A stretch of DNA of 64,000 nucleotides from NCBI RefSeq assembly GCF_019444005.1, contig NZ_CP049304.1, forward strand, positions 2,108,001-2,172,000, given 5' to 3'. The stretch is from Liquorilactobacillus nagelii DSM 13675. GTDB taxonomy: Bacteria > Bacillota > Bacilli > Lactobacillales > Lactobacillaceae. The notes under the pieces were generated by a model that was not told the origin of the DNA, searched no databases, and saw only the letters and a list, made by a program, of their open reading frames with translations. Below, piece after piece: positions 55,361-64,000 of the stretch (the first letter of the stretch is position 1; each line of letters starts with the position of its first letter). Position numbers and translations under genes: made by a program.

Positions 55361-55521
55361 TTTGTCACCTCATTAAGTTATTGTGTTTATTGTAGTTGGT
55401 TTTAAGGCATTTGAATAGTAATATTTTGCTTGATCTGATTATTTCAAGTGAATGGGTAATTCTAATTAATCTAGGAGAATTGCGTAAGCGAGTTTTTCAA
55501 TACTGGCAGGGTAAGATTTGT

Positions 55522-55527
55522 TATACT
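55522..55527 (+). promoter_or_regulatory. Extended -10 promoter of the PLD-helicase gene
   Basis: TGTTATACT: extended -10 with TATACT at 55522-55527. Transcription would start at about 55534, after any earlier in-frame start, which supports ATG 55558 as the real start. Confidence 0.6.
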
Positions 55528-55557
55528 GAAAATGAATTAGAAAGAACGGGTGAAAGA

Positions 55558-58455
55558 ATGAAATTCGAGCAAATTATTACTCAGGCGGCATTAGCGGGAT
55601 TGATTAGTGATAAACAAGCAGATACTTCAGCCTACACGCCAAAATTATTAAGCAACTCGGAACAAGAAACGATTTGGGAACATATCCGGACACAGTTACA
55701 ACAATGCAGCAGCTTTGTCTTTGCAGTTGCCTTTATAACGGCAGATATGCTACCGCCTTTCAAGGCAGTTATGGCAGATTTGTCAGCTAAAAATGTTAGT
55801 GGGCGTTTGGTAACCTCGGATTATCTTTCCTTTAATCGGCCAGATGCCTTAGCTGAGTTATTGAAGATTCCTAATCTAACAACTAAAATTGCGCCGCTGG
55901 CTGGTTTTCATGCCAAGGGATATTGTTTTGAGCATCAACAACCAGATTATCAAACGTTGATTCTTGGCAGTGCTAATTTTACTCGCTCAGCTTTGTTAAA
56001 AAATTATGAGTGGTGTTTAGAATTAAATTCATTGAAGCAGGGTCAATTGGTGGCACAATTACACACCGCAACTGAAAAATTATGGCAACAAAGTCAGCTG
56101 TTAACGCCAGTTTGGTTGGAAAATTATCGTCAACGCTGGCAAGTGGTTCAGCAATTATCTCCAGCAATTGCTGCTTCGACCATGGTTAATCAAGAAGCGG
56201 TAACTCCTAACCAAATGCAGCGGCCCGCCCTGCAACAGTTAGCAGCTTTACGTCAGGCTGGAGCTCAGCGTGGGTTGGTTATTTCGGCTACTGGAACTGG
56301 CAAAACTTTTCTGGGGGCATTTGATGTCCAACAAGCCGCTCCTAAAAGATTCTTGTTTGTTGCTCATCGTGAACAGATTTTACGGAAAGCCAAAGCTAGT
56401 TTTCAACGAATTTTAGGTGGAGTTGACAGTGATTATGGACTTTTAAGCGGGAGCCATCAGCAGTTACAGGCTAAATATTTATTTGCTACGATCCAAACTT
56501 TGACTCAACCAGCGGTAATGCGGCACTTTGCACCAGAAACTTTTGATTATCTCTTAATTGATGAAGCACATCGCAGTGGTGCTCCAAGTTATCAAAGGCT
56601 ACTGGATTATTTCCAACCACAATTTTGTTTAGGTATGACTGCAACACCAGAAAGGACAGATGATTACAGCATTTTTCAATTGTTTGATTACAACATTGCT
56701 TATGAGATTCGTCTGCAAGATGCTTTGGCAGCTGGAATGCTTTGCCCGTTTCACTATATTGGATTGCAAGATTATGAATATCAAGGACAACTTTTGACTG
56801 ACAAAGCACCATTACGTCAATTGGTTGCGCCAGAACGAGTGAAGTATATTTTACAGCAGTTAGAGTATTACAGTTATTCAGGTATTCAAGTTCATGGCCT
56901 GATTTTTTGTAGTCGGCGCGATGAGGCAAAGGAATTAGCGCAAGCGATGACAGCTAAAGGCCACCCAGCCCGTTCGCTAGATGGAACGACAACGATTGCT
57001 CAGCGAGAACACTTAGTCAGCCAATTGGAACAAGGCCGGTTGGAATACTTGGTGACGGTTGATGTTTTTAACGAAGGGGTCGATATTCCTTGTGTTAATC
57101 AAGTTGTAATGTTGCGCAATACACAGTCGCAAATTGTCTTTTTACAACAGTTAGGTCGCGGGTTGCGAAAATTTGCTGGAAAAAGGTATTTAACAGTTTT
57201 GGATTTTATTGGTAATTATCAAAACAACTATTTGATTCCGTTAGCACTGACTGAGGATCATTCTTTAAACAAGGATCAAGTGCGTTCAACTTTAGCCTTG
57301 GAACCAGTTATGGGTTTATCGACAATTACATTTACACAAGTCGCCCGCCAGCAGATTTATGCTTCGTTGCAGCGGGTTAAGCTAGATGCCTTTATTAAGT
57401 TGCGGCGAATGTACCAACAAATGGAACAGCGGCTTGGTCGCATTCCATTATTAACTGACTTTGCGCAACAACATCAGTTGGATGTGGAAGTTTTTGCTGA
57501 AAATAATCAAATTGATAACTATTATCAGTTTTTGAATAAAATGAAAGCAGCTCAACCAACTATAACCAAGCAGCAAGATGCCTGGTTGACTTTTATCACA
57601 CAGGAGTTATTAAACGGTAAACGGCGCCATGAATTATTGTTACTTCAGGTTTTAAGCAATCAGTTTCAATTGACTTCAGCGGAGTATCTGACTTTATTGC
57701 AACAACATAACTGCAAGACAGATCCAGCAACGTTAGATTCAGTTAAAGCAATTTTAAGTTTGGATTTTTTCCAAGTTAAAGCGGGGAAACAACTTCAAGC
57801 TGATAAATACGGTGGGCAGTCGTTAATTAATTTAATCGCGGATCGTTATCAACTAAACCAAGCACTGTGGCAGCAGTTGCAGACATCAGCTTGGTTTAAA
57901 AAATTATGGCAAGATGTTTTAACTGCTGGTTTGTTGCGTTCGGAGCAATATCAAGCAGATCAAGCTTTTACTTTATACCAAAAATATACGCGCAAAGATG
58001 TTTGTCGATTACTGAATTGGCCGTTGGATGTTAGTGCCCCTTTATATGGTTATCGAGTTGGTAATCATGATTGCCCAATGTTTGTGACCTATCAAAATGA
58101 TGCAGCTAAAAATGCTCGTTCAGGGGTATATGTTAACTACTTTCTTAGTCCTGACACCATACGTTGGTATACCCGTAGTCCACGACATTTAGATTCAGCT
58201 GAAGTAAAAAAATTGTTGGAACGAGATGAGCAAGGAAATTATAAAGTAACGATTCACTTATTTGTCAAACGCAGTGATGAAGAAGGAAAAGGTTTCTATT
58301 ATCTTGGACGTTGCCAAGTGGTGTCTTCCTCGGTAGTAGAAATTAATTTACCAATTCCGGGGAAAAAGCCACGTGCAACGGTAGCGATGAATTTACAATT
58401 GCAGCAGCCGTTGAATTACAAAATGTACCGCCTAATTACAGGGAAAAATTTTTAA
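55558..58455 (+). CDS. DEAD/DEAH helicase with PLD-like N-domain and DUF3427-type C-region
   Basis: 965 residues. N-terminal PLD-type nuclease-like domain (GFHAKGYCF, LILGSANFTRSALLKN; one HKD-type motif). Next a superfamily 2 helicase: Walker A ATGTGKTFLGA, DEAH box LLIDEAHRSGAPSYQ, motif TATPERTD, then the second RecA domain (FNEGVDIPCVNQVV; QLGRGLRK). The C-terminal third (about 680-965) matches the DUF3427 layout. Stand-alone proteins of this type are common in Firmicutes; a DNA repair or phage defence role is possible. No partner genes of a known system adjoin. Confidence 0.85.
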   Translation: MKFEQIITQAALAGLISDKQADTSAYTPKLLSNSEQETIWEHIRTQLQQCSSFVFAVAFITADMLPPFKAVMADLSAKNVSGRLVTSDYLSFNRPDALAELLKIPNLTTKIAPLAGFHAKGYCFEHQQPDYQTLILGSANFTRSALLKNYEWCLELNSLKQGQLVAQLHTATEKLWQQSQLLTPVWLENYRQRWQVVQQLSPAIAASTMVNQEAVTPNQMQRPALQQLAALRQAGAQRGLVISATGTGKTFLGAFDVQQAAPKRFLFVAHREQILRKAKASFQRILGGVDSDYGLLSGSHQQLQAKYLFATIQTLTQPAVMRHFAPETFDYLLIDEAHRSGAPSYQRLLDYFQPQFCLGMTATPERTDDYSIFQLFDYNIAYEIRLQDALAAGMLCPFHYIGLQDYEYQGQLLTDKAPLRQLVAPERVKYILQQLEYYSYSGIQVHGLIFCSRRDEAKELAQAMTAKGHPARSLDGTTTIAQREHLVSQLEQGRLEYLVTVDVFNEGVDIPCVNQVVMLRNTQSQIVFLQQLGRGLRKFAGKRYLTVLDFIGNYQNNYLIPLALTEDHSLNKDQVRSTLALEPVMGLSTITFTQVARQQIYASLQRVKLDAFIKLRRMYQQMEQRLGRIPLLTDFAQQHQLDVEVFAENNQIDNYYQFLNKMKAAQPTITKQQDAWLTFITQELLNGKRRHELLLLQVLSNQFQLTSAEYLTLLQQHNCKTDPATLDSVKAILSLDFFQVKAGKQLQADKYGGQSLINLIADRYQLNQALWQQLQTSAWFKKLWQDVLTAGLLRSEQYQADQAFTLYQKYTRKDVCRLLNWPLDVSAPLYGYRVGNHDCPMFVTYQNDAAKNARSGVYVNYFLSPDTIRWYTRSPRHLDSAEVKKLLERDEQGNYKVTIHLFVKRSDEEGKGFYYLGRCQVVSSSVVEINLPIPGKKPRATVAMNLQLQQPLNYKMYRLITGKNF

Positions 58456-58464
58456 TTGAAAAGA

Positions 58465-58502
58465 TTGACTTTATTTTTAAAAATGATATCATTATGATAT
58501 CA
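58465..58502 (+). promoter_or_regulatory. Promoter with tandem operator repeats of the RHH protein gene
   Basis: TTGACT (58465-58470), 16 nt, TATCAT (58487-58492). Two copies of the palindrome TGATATCA (58484-58491 and 58495-58502), 11 bp apart, cover the -10. The palindrome CAAGTACTTG (58501-58510) follows. Tandem 8-bp palindromes are the usual target of ribbon-helix-helix repressors. Confidence 0.7.
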
Positions 58503-58533
58503 AGTACTTGATTAGAGATTGAAGGTGACTGAT

Positions 58534-58872
58534 TTGGAAGATCCAGTAACTTTTTTATTGCGTTTACCGCAAGACTTGAAACGACAACTGGAACAACGAG
58601 CGAAACAAGAAAATCGCAGCGTCAACAGTTTGTTGAATACTTGGATTGAACAGGCGTTGCAGGTAAAACCAGCAACATCATTGGAAAATCGCCAGTTTTT
58701 GGGGAAAGTGGTCGAGACCCGTCAAATCGATCCGGAAAATGGTTTGGCACAGGTTAATGGAATTTATTATCGTTATTTGATTGAAGGCAATGAGGATTAT
58801 TCAGCAAGTAAAAACTATATTGTGATTGAAGCTAATGGCAATATTTTAACGTTGCGGCCCGTTGCCAGATAA
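58534..58872 (+). CDS. Ribbon-helix-helix protein fused to an OB-like (NfeD-type) domain
   Basis: 112 residues from TTG 58534, with GAAGGTGA close by. Residues 1-45 are a ribbon-helix-helix DNA-binding domain (VTFLLRLPQDLKRQLEQRAKQENRSVNSLLNTWIEQAL). Residues 55-112 (GKVVETRQIDPENGLAQVNGIYYRY...YIVIEANGNILTLRPV) resemble the small OB fold of NfeD. NfeD partners SPFH proteins in other bacteria, and an SPFH gene follows here, so the OB reading is plausible though not proven. Operator repeats in its own promoter suggest autoregulation. Confidence 0.7.
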   Translation: MEDPVTFLLRLPQDLKRQLEQRAKQENRSVNSLLNTWIEQALQVKPATSLENRQFLGKVVETRQIDPENGLAQVNGIYYRYLIEGNEDYSASKNYIVIEANGNILTLRPVAR

Positions 58873-58889
58873 AGAAAGAGGGAAAAAGT

Positions 58890-59711
58890 ATGCTTGGAAT
58901 TAAAATTATTCAGCAGAATTGTCAAGGACTAGTTGAAACGTTAGGAAAGTATCGTCGAAATGTTGATGCTGGTTTGCATTTTTATGTACCATTTTTTCAA
59001 CATATTCGGACAGTGAATCTGGCAATGCGGCCTTTAAAGTTATCTCAATATTCGGTGATCACTAAAGACAATGCTGATATTAAAGCTAGTGTCACCTTGA
59101 ACTATCATGTTACCGATGCGCAAAAATATGTTTATGAAAACACTGACTCAGTAGAATCGATGGCTCAGCTTGTGCGCGGACATTTACGAGATATCATTGG
59201 CCGGCTGGAATTAACTGATGCATTAGGTTCAACGTCTAAAATCAATGCGGATTTGGCGGCAGCAATCGGTGATTTAACTAATGTTTATGGTATCAACGTT
59301 GACCGGGTAAATATTGATGAGTTAACACCATCTTCAGCAATTCAAGAAGCCATGGATAAGCAATTGACGGCTGATCGAGAGCGAATTGCTACAATTGCTA
59401 AAGCACAAGGCGAAGCTCAGAATATTAAATTAACAACTGATGCCAAAAATCGGGCTTTAATTGAGACTGCTCAAGCACAAGCCAAAGCAACACGGACACG
59501 AGCTGATGCAGAAAACTATCGAATTGCTAAAACGGCGGCAGCTTTGCAGACGGTTGACGAAAAATATTTTAAAGACCAAAGCATTGCAGCGTTTGTTCAA
59601 TTAGCTAATTCAGATACTAATTTGGTAGTAATGCCCAAAGAAGAAATTACAGGATTGGGACAAGTCCCGGTAATTAAGAAGATGTTAGATCAAGGTAATA
59701 CCACGAATTGA
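58890..59711 (+). CDS. SPFH/band-7 domain protein without a membrane segment
   Basis: 273 residues. SPFH/stomatin fold (GLVETLGKYRRNVDAGLHFYVPFFQHIRTVNLAMRPLKL ... QLVRGHLRDIIGRLELTDAL ... GINVDRVNIDEL), then an Ala/Glu/Lys coiled coil (TADRERIATIAKAQGEAQNI). The usual N-terminal hydrophobic anchor is missing, so membrane contact would have to be by other means. It makes ring-like scaffolds in other organisms. Co-transcribed with the RHH-OB gene 17 nt upstream. Confidence 0.85.
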   Translation: MLGIKIIQQNCQGLVETLGKYRRNVDAGLHFYVPFFQHIRTVNLAMRPLKLSQYSVITKDNADIKASVTLNYHVTDAQKYVYENTDSVESMAQLVRGHLRDIIGRLELTDALGSTSKINADLAAAIGDLTNVYGINVDRVNIDELTPSSAIQEAMDKQLTADRERIATIAKAQGEAQNIKLTTDAKNRALIETAQAQAKATRTRADAENYRIAKTAAALQTVDEKYFKDQSIAAFVQLANSDTNLVVMPKEEITGLGQVPVIKKMLDQGNTTN

Positions 59712-59784
59712 TTGAAAGCTAATATCTTTCAAAGCAATAAAAAATATTATCCTGGAGAAAGAAAACAGCGGTTAATTCAAAAAA

Positions 59785-59810
59785 GACACTAGGAATTAAC
59801 CTAGTGCCCT
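59785..59810 (-). terminator. Terminator of the minus-strand toxin-like gene
   Basis: Minus strand: GGCACTAGG, AATT-containing loop, CCTAGTGTC, then TTTTTT. Placed directly after the stop at 59815. Confidence 0.8.
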
Positions 59811-59814
59811 AAGC

Positions 59815-59904
59815 TTACTTCTCATTATTCTTGAGTATCAAATAAATGATAAATAGTTGAATAACTAAAGTAGCTGAAACTGGGATGGCTATTTTAAACA
59901 CCAT
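59815..59904 (-). CDS. 29-residue hydrophobic peptide, candidate type I toxin
   Basis: Minus-strand ATG at 59904. The product starts MVFKIAIPVSATLVIQLF, has one strongly hydrophobic span (residues 5-24), and ends in a charged tail (KNNEK), the design of Fst/holin-like type I toxins. It has an extended -10 promoter (TGTTATACT, 59956-59964 minus strand), a 5' leader that can fold (AGCTACAGT/ACTGTTAGCT) near the start codon, and its own terminator. A divergent small RNA (60003-60095) has complementarity to codons 5-11. No family match is certain. Confidence 0.7.
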   Translation of the reverse strand: MVFKIAIPVSATLVIQLFIIYLILKNNEK

Positions 59905-59966
59905 CTAGCTAACAGTTTGATTCAGGTGGTCAAACCCATACTGTAGCTGGTACTTAGTATAACATA

Positions 59967-59996
59967 TTGTAATTAACAACTGATAGATGTTAAAAT
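59967..59996 (+). promoter_or_regulatory. Sigma-A promoter of the divergent antitoxin-like RNA
   Basis: TTGTAA (59967-59972), 18 nt, TG-T-TAAAAT (TAAAAT 59991-59996). It faces away from the toxin promoter. Confidence 0.55.
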
Positions 59997-60002
59997 ATAT
60001 TT

Positions 60003-60095
60003 AGAAACTGAGATGGCAATACACTTTCTTTGTGGACCTAGTCAATCCACTCACTTGCAGGCTTCCGGATTAAACTTCTGGAGGTCTTTTTTTTG
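60003..60095 (+). ncRNA. Antitoxin-like small RNA
   Basis: About 90 nt from the promoter at 59967-59996 to a terminator with eight Ts (60083-60095, closing GACCT/AGGTC and inner CCGG/CTGG pairs). Its first bases, GAAACTGAGATGGCAAT (60004-60020), repeat GAAACTGGGATGGCTAT (59875-59891) with two differences. So the RNA can pair with the toxin mRNA at 15 of 17 positions. Confidence 0.6.
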
Positions 60096-60350
60096 GCTAA
60101 CTTGTAGTGTAAAAAAATTAAGTGCGATCATTGTCGATTAATGTGAGATACTTTTTAAACTAAAATTAATTCCGGCAAAAATCTCGGTTTACTTTGATTG
60201 AATGACTTGCGGCAGCTTTATAGTGCTGAAAGATTTTTAGAAGTTATTGTTTGAGTTGATCATCATCGTCGTAAAGTTCGTAAAAAAAACAAAATTTTCA
60301 ATTATTTTTACTTGCTTAATCGTTTTTTTGTGAAAAATAGATGAGAATGC
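60096..60350. other. Intergenic stretch before guaB
   Basis: AT-rich; a PurBox-like ACGAACTTT on the minus strand (about 60277-60291) is the only hint of a known motif, and it is weak. No gene or riboswitch fold was recognised. Confidence 0.4.
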
Positions 60351-60379
60351 TTGCTTTTACCCAGAATATTGGGTATTTT
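60351..60379 (+). promoter_or_regulatory. guaB promoter with a palindrome in its spacer
   Basis: TTGCTT (60351-60356), 17 nt, TATTTT (60374-60379). The spacer holds TACCCA-GAATAT-TGGGTA (60358-60375), an operator-like inverted repeat exactly between the -35 and -10. Confidence 0.6.
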
Positions 60380-60397
60380 AGAAAATAAAAATATTAA

Positions 60398-61897
<1,500 letters not shown>

Positions 61898-61925
61898 AAG
61901 CTAATTTTAACTTAAAACTAGCAGG

Positions 61926-61955
61926 ACTGAATCGCTTTTGGTGGTTCAGTTTTTT
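61926..61955 (+). terminator. Terminator after guaB
   Basis: ACTGAATCGC, TTTTG loop, GTGGTTCAGT, then T6. Confidence 0.8.
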
Positions 61956-62047
61956 ATTTTTTAGTAGGAGCTATAGCTAGCTAGCAGCTGATAAAAAGAC
62001 TAAAATCAAGATTAAGATAGTTAATTTGAGAGTCAGGGGATGAACCA

Positions 62048-62764
62048 ATGGGAATAACAAATCCAACACCGCCAACTAAGGTCAAGGAACTATTCGATCG
62101 TTTGGCACCAAATTATGATCAGATGAATAATGTGATTACTTTAGGAATTCAAAATTCTTGGCGCAAACAAACGATGAATTATTTGCGATTACCAGTTAAT
62201 GCACAGGTTTTAGATTTATGTTGTGGCACCGGTCATTGGACGTTAGATTTAGCGCGAGCAACAAATGACACCAGCCGAATTACCGGGTTAGATTTTAGCC
62301 CGCAAATGTTGGAGTTGGCAAAAGCTAAACTAGCTAATTCCAATTTACAATCAAAAGTCAGACTGCTACAAGGGGATGCAATGAAGTTGCCGTTCGCCGA
62401 TAACTCCTTTGATTTGGTAACAATTGGTTTTGGCTTGCGCAATGTTCATGATGCGCAGCAAGTACTGCGTGAAATGACACGTGTGACTCGACCTGGCGGA
62501 CAGGTTGTTTGTTTAGAAACTTCACAACCACAAGATGGAATTTTAAAAATGGGTTGGAAAATGTACTTTTCATTAGTTCCGTGGGTAGCAAAGCTATGTG
62601 GCAATCAACGGCAAGATTACCGTTACTTGCAGAAAACAGCAGAAAAGTTTCCAACAGCGCCTCGATTAGCCAAGCTGTTTCAAGAAGCAGGGTTAGCTAA
62701 AGTTGAGTATCATTATTTTACCTTTGGCGCAGGAGCATTACACTTTGGAACAAAAATTAGATAG
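62048..62764 (+). CDS. menG: Demethylmenaquinone methyltransferase (MenG/UbiE)
   Basis: 238 residues. SAM motif VLDLCCGTGHWTLDLA, then TIGFGLRNVHDAQQVLREMTRVTRPGG and ETSQPQDGILKMGWKMYFSLVPW, all typical of UbiE/MenG. It makes the last methylation in menaquinone synthesis. No other men genes are nearby. With sodA it suggests use or tolerance of oxygen, but respiration cannot be shown from this window. Confidence 0.9.
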   Translation: MGITNPTPPTKVKELFDRLAPNYDQMNNVITLGIQNSWRKQTMNYLRLPVNAQVLDLCCGTGHWTLDLARATNDTSRITGLDFSPQMLELAKAKLANSNLQSKVRLLQGDAMKLPFADNSFDLVTIGFGLRNVHDAQQVLREMTRVTRPGGQVVCLETSQPQDGILKMGWKMYFSLVPWVAKLCGNQRQDYRYLQKTAEKFPTAPRLAKLFQEAGLAKVEYHYFTFGAGALHFGTKIR

Positions 62765-62837
62765 TGAAAAGCACTTGTGGAGCCTGATTCAAAAGTGAGC
62801 TGCTTTCTAAAGAGTTAAAGTCAATAATCCATTTTAT

Positions 62838-62886
62838 TAGCTGGTCTTTTGTCGATTTTTTATCGGTTAAAGGCCAGCTTGTTTTA
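62838..62886 (+). terminator. Terminator after menG
   Basis: TAGCTGGTCTTT pairs with AAAGGCCAGCTT around an AT-rich loop; TTGTTTT follows. Confidence 0.75.
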
Positions 62887-63155
62887 TAATAGTTGATCCA
62901 TGTTTTACTGCATGAGCTGAGTTAGATTTACTACTAGTGCCTATCTTTTACAGCTCATTTCACTTTAATTTCAAGGAGATATTTCACAAAATATTGGTTT
63001 CTTTCCAAACGTGCAATGCTATTTCTCCACTATATCATCTCCTAATAAATTGTTTCTAGAGTCCTCAATCTAGAACTCTATTTGTGCGTTGAAAGCAATA
63101 ACGATCTTTTTAAATTTAAAAAGGTTAATTTGTGGATGATTTAACCTTTTTTTGT
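62887..63155. other. Intergenic stretch with its own terminator, possible small RNA
   Basis: TATAAT at 62885-62890, an inverted repeat AGGAGATAT...ATATCATCTCCT (about 62973-63046), a second repeat TAGAGT...ACTCTA (about 63055-63078) and a terminator (AAAGGTTAA 63119-63127, TTAACCTTT 63141-63149, T run). No credible coding frame. A non-coding RNA is possible but unproven. Confidence 0.35.
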
Positions 63156-63283
63156 TAAAATTTGAATTGGTTAAGCGCATGAAATTATTTTATTCTTAAC
63201 TGATTAGTTCTTTTATGATATATTATGTTTCAAATATGAGCAAATATAACAAAATGTGGATATTTGTTGGAGGATAGAGTTCT

Positions 63284-64000
63284 ATGAAGATACACATAAC
63301 AAACATATACGGTCAATCATCAAAAAGTACAGCGCTAATTGCCCAAAACACAGTTGCTAAGATTGCGCGGACTTTAGCTTTTAATGAGTTAAGCATTTAT
63401 TTTTATGATATTAAAGTTGACAGTCCAAGAGAGTTGGACAAACGATTGGATGGTGTTTTGGCTGGTGTGGCCAACGGAGATCTAGTAATTTTTCAATCAC
63501 CAACTTGGAATGATATGAAATACGATGAGGAATTTGTCAAAAAGTTAAAAGCATATAAAAATGTCAAAATTGCATTTTTTATTCATGATGTTTTACCGCT
63601 AATGTTTTTGTCTAATCGTTATTTATTTAAAAGAGTAATAAACTTTTATAATCAAGCAGATGTCTTAATTGTTCCTTCAAATTCGATGTTAAAATTGCTG
63701 AGAAAACAGGGATTGAAAGTCAAAAAAATCGTAATTCAAGAAATGTGGGATTGCTTAACAGATCTGGATTTACCGGTTCCAAAACAAAATGATTATTTAA
63801 ATTTCATTGGTGATCCGCAAAAATTTTCTTTTGCTAATAAATGGGATTACGAGATTCCATTACATCTTTATTCAACTAATGCACCAGCTGAAAAAGAAAA
63901 AGTTGAGTTTCAAGGATGGCAATCACCGGCCAATCTATTATTGAATTTGGCTGAGGGTGGATGGGGTTTAGTTTGGTCTGATAATCCTGAAGTTGAAGAA
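63284..64000 (+). CDS. Gtf3-like glucosyltransferase, 3' truncated by window
   Basis: 239 codons to the window end without a stop. Starts MKIHITNIYGQSSKSTALIAQ, with GVANGDLVIFQSPTWNDMKYDEEFVKKLKAYKNVKIAFFIHDVLPLMF and VLIVPSNSMLKLLRKQGL. This is the Gtf3/nucleotide sugar synthetase-like family that extends GlcNAc on serine-rich adhesins (family knowledge). TTGGAGGATAG precedes the ATG. Whether adhesin or exopolysaccharide genes follow cannot be seen. Confidence 0.8.
   Translation, partial: MKIHITNIYGQSSKSTALIAQNTVAKIARTLAFNELSIYFYDIKVDSPRELDKRLDGVLAGVANGDLVIFQSPTWNDMKYDEEFVKKLKAYKNVKIAFFIHDVLPLMFLSNRYLFKRVINFYNQADVLIVPSNSMLKLLRKQGLKVKKIVIQEMWDCLTDLDLPVPKQNDYLNFIGDPQKFSFANKWDYEIPLHLYSTNAPAEKEKVEFQGWQSPANLLLNLAEGGWGLVWSDNPEVEE

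Noticed and set aside
55396..55557. In-frame N-terminal extension of the PLD-helicase
   Set aside because: An extended -10 promoter at 55522 lies inside it and no ribosome site supports an earlier start.
60277..60291. PurBox before guaB
   Set aside because: Only one box, on the opposite strand, with a mismatch in the CGAA core flank; kept only as a weak hint.

Overview
The window looks like chromosome from a motile, low-GC lactic acid bacterium. Liquorilactobacillus or a related flagellated Lactobacillaceae is my best guess (inference). The reasons are a Bacillus-type flagellar/chemotaxis locus (CheC, CheD and FliY all present), many TTG/GTG starts with strong AGGAGG-type ribosome sites, AT-rich DNA and typical lactobacillar housekeeping neighbours (noc-soj-parB, DUF951, ychF, DUF1129, guaB). 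No rRNA, tRNA or CRISPR array was seen.

Layout. (1) 1-19615: the distal flagellar locus. It holds the end of flgG, a lone FtsE-like ATPase, a chemoreceptor without a sensory domain, cheW-cheD-cheB-cheR-cheA-cheC-cheY-cheW, fliM-fliY, flgM-flgN-flgK-flgL, an ISL3 transposase ruin with a group II intron relic, then flagellin, flaG, fliD, a FliT-like gene and fliS. (2) 19686-28923: a surface-glycan cluster. A GT2/TPR glycosyltransferase is transcribed divergently from a CDP-glycerol phosphotransferase-like gene, licD, a cytidylyltransferase-oxidoreductase fusion, an aminotransferase/decarboxylase-like PLP enzyme, a TarI/IspD-like cytidylyltransferase and an SDR epimerase. Both directions start from sigma-28-type (FliA/SigD) promoters, so the cluster is wired to flagellar expression and probably decorates flagellin. 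(3) 29100-36525: an IS1380 ruin and three tandem Cache-domain chemoreceptors, each with its own sigma-28 promoter and terminator; the third is frameshifted. (4) 36536-42430: rsmG-noc-soj-parB and housekeeping genes. (5) 42431-47460: sulfur genes. These are a cystine-type ABC transporter behind a Cys-codon leader peptide and terminator, then a CstR-like persulfide operon with a clear operator and a frameshifted CoA-disulfide reductase. (6) 47802-64000: AEC transporter, superoxide dismutase, flippase, VOC dioxygenase-like protein, oleate hydratase with a 42-residue companion, M20 peptidase, PLD-helicase, an RHH-OB protein plus SPFH protein, a candidate type I toxin-antitoxin pair, guaB, menG/ubiE and the start of a Gtf3-like glycosyltransferase.

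A recurring sigma-28 promoter (TTAA, 14-15 nt, then NCCGATAN) was found by eye at eight places. It ties together flgM, flagellin, all four chemoreceptors and the divergent glycan cluster. The strongest candidates for undescribed biology are this flagellum-coupled CDP-alcohol/glycan cluster, the divergent type I toxin-antitoxin module at 59815-60095, the cysteine leader attenuator at 42440-42680, and the RHH-OB/SPFH operon with tandem operator repeats at 58465-59711.
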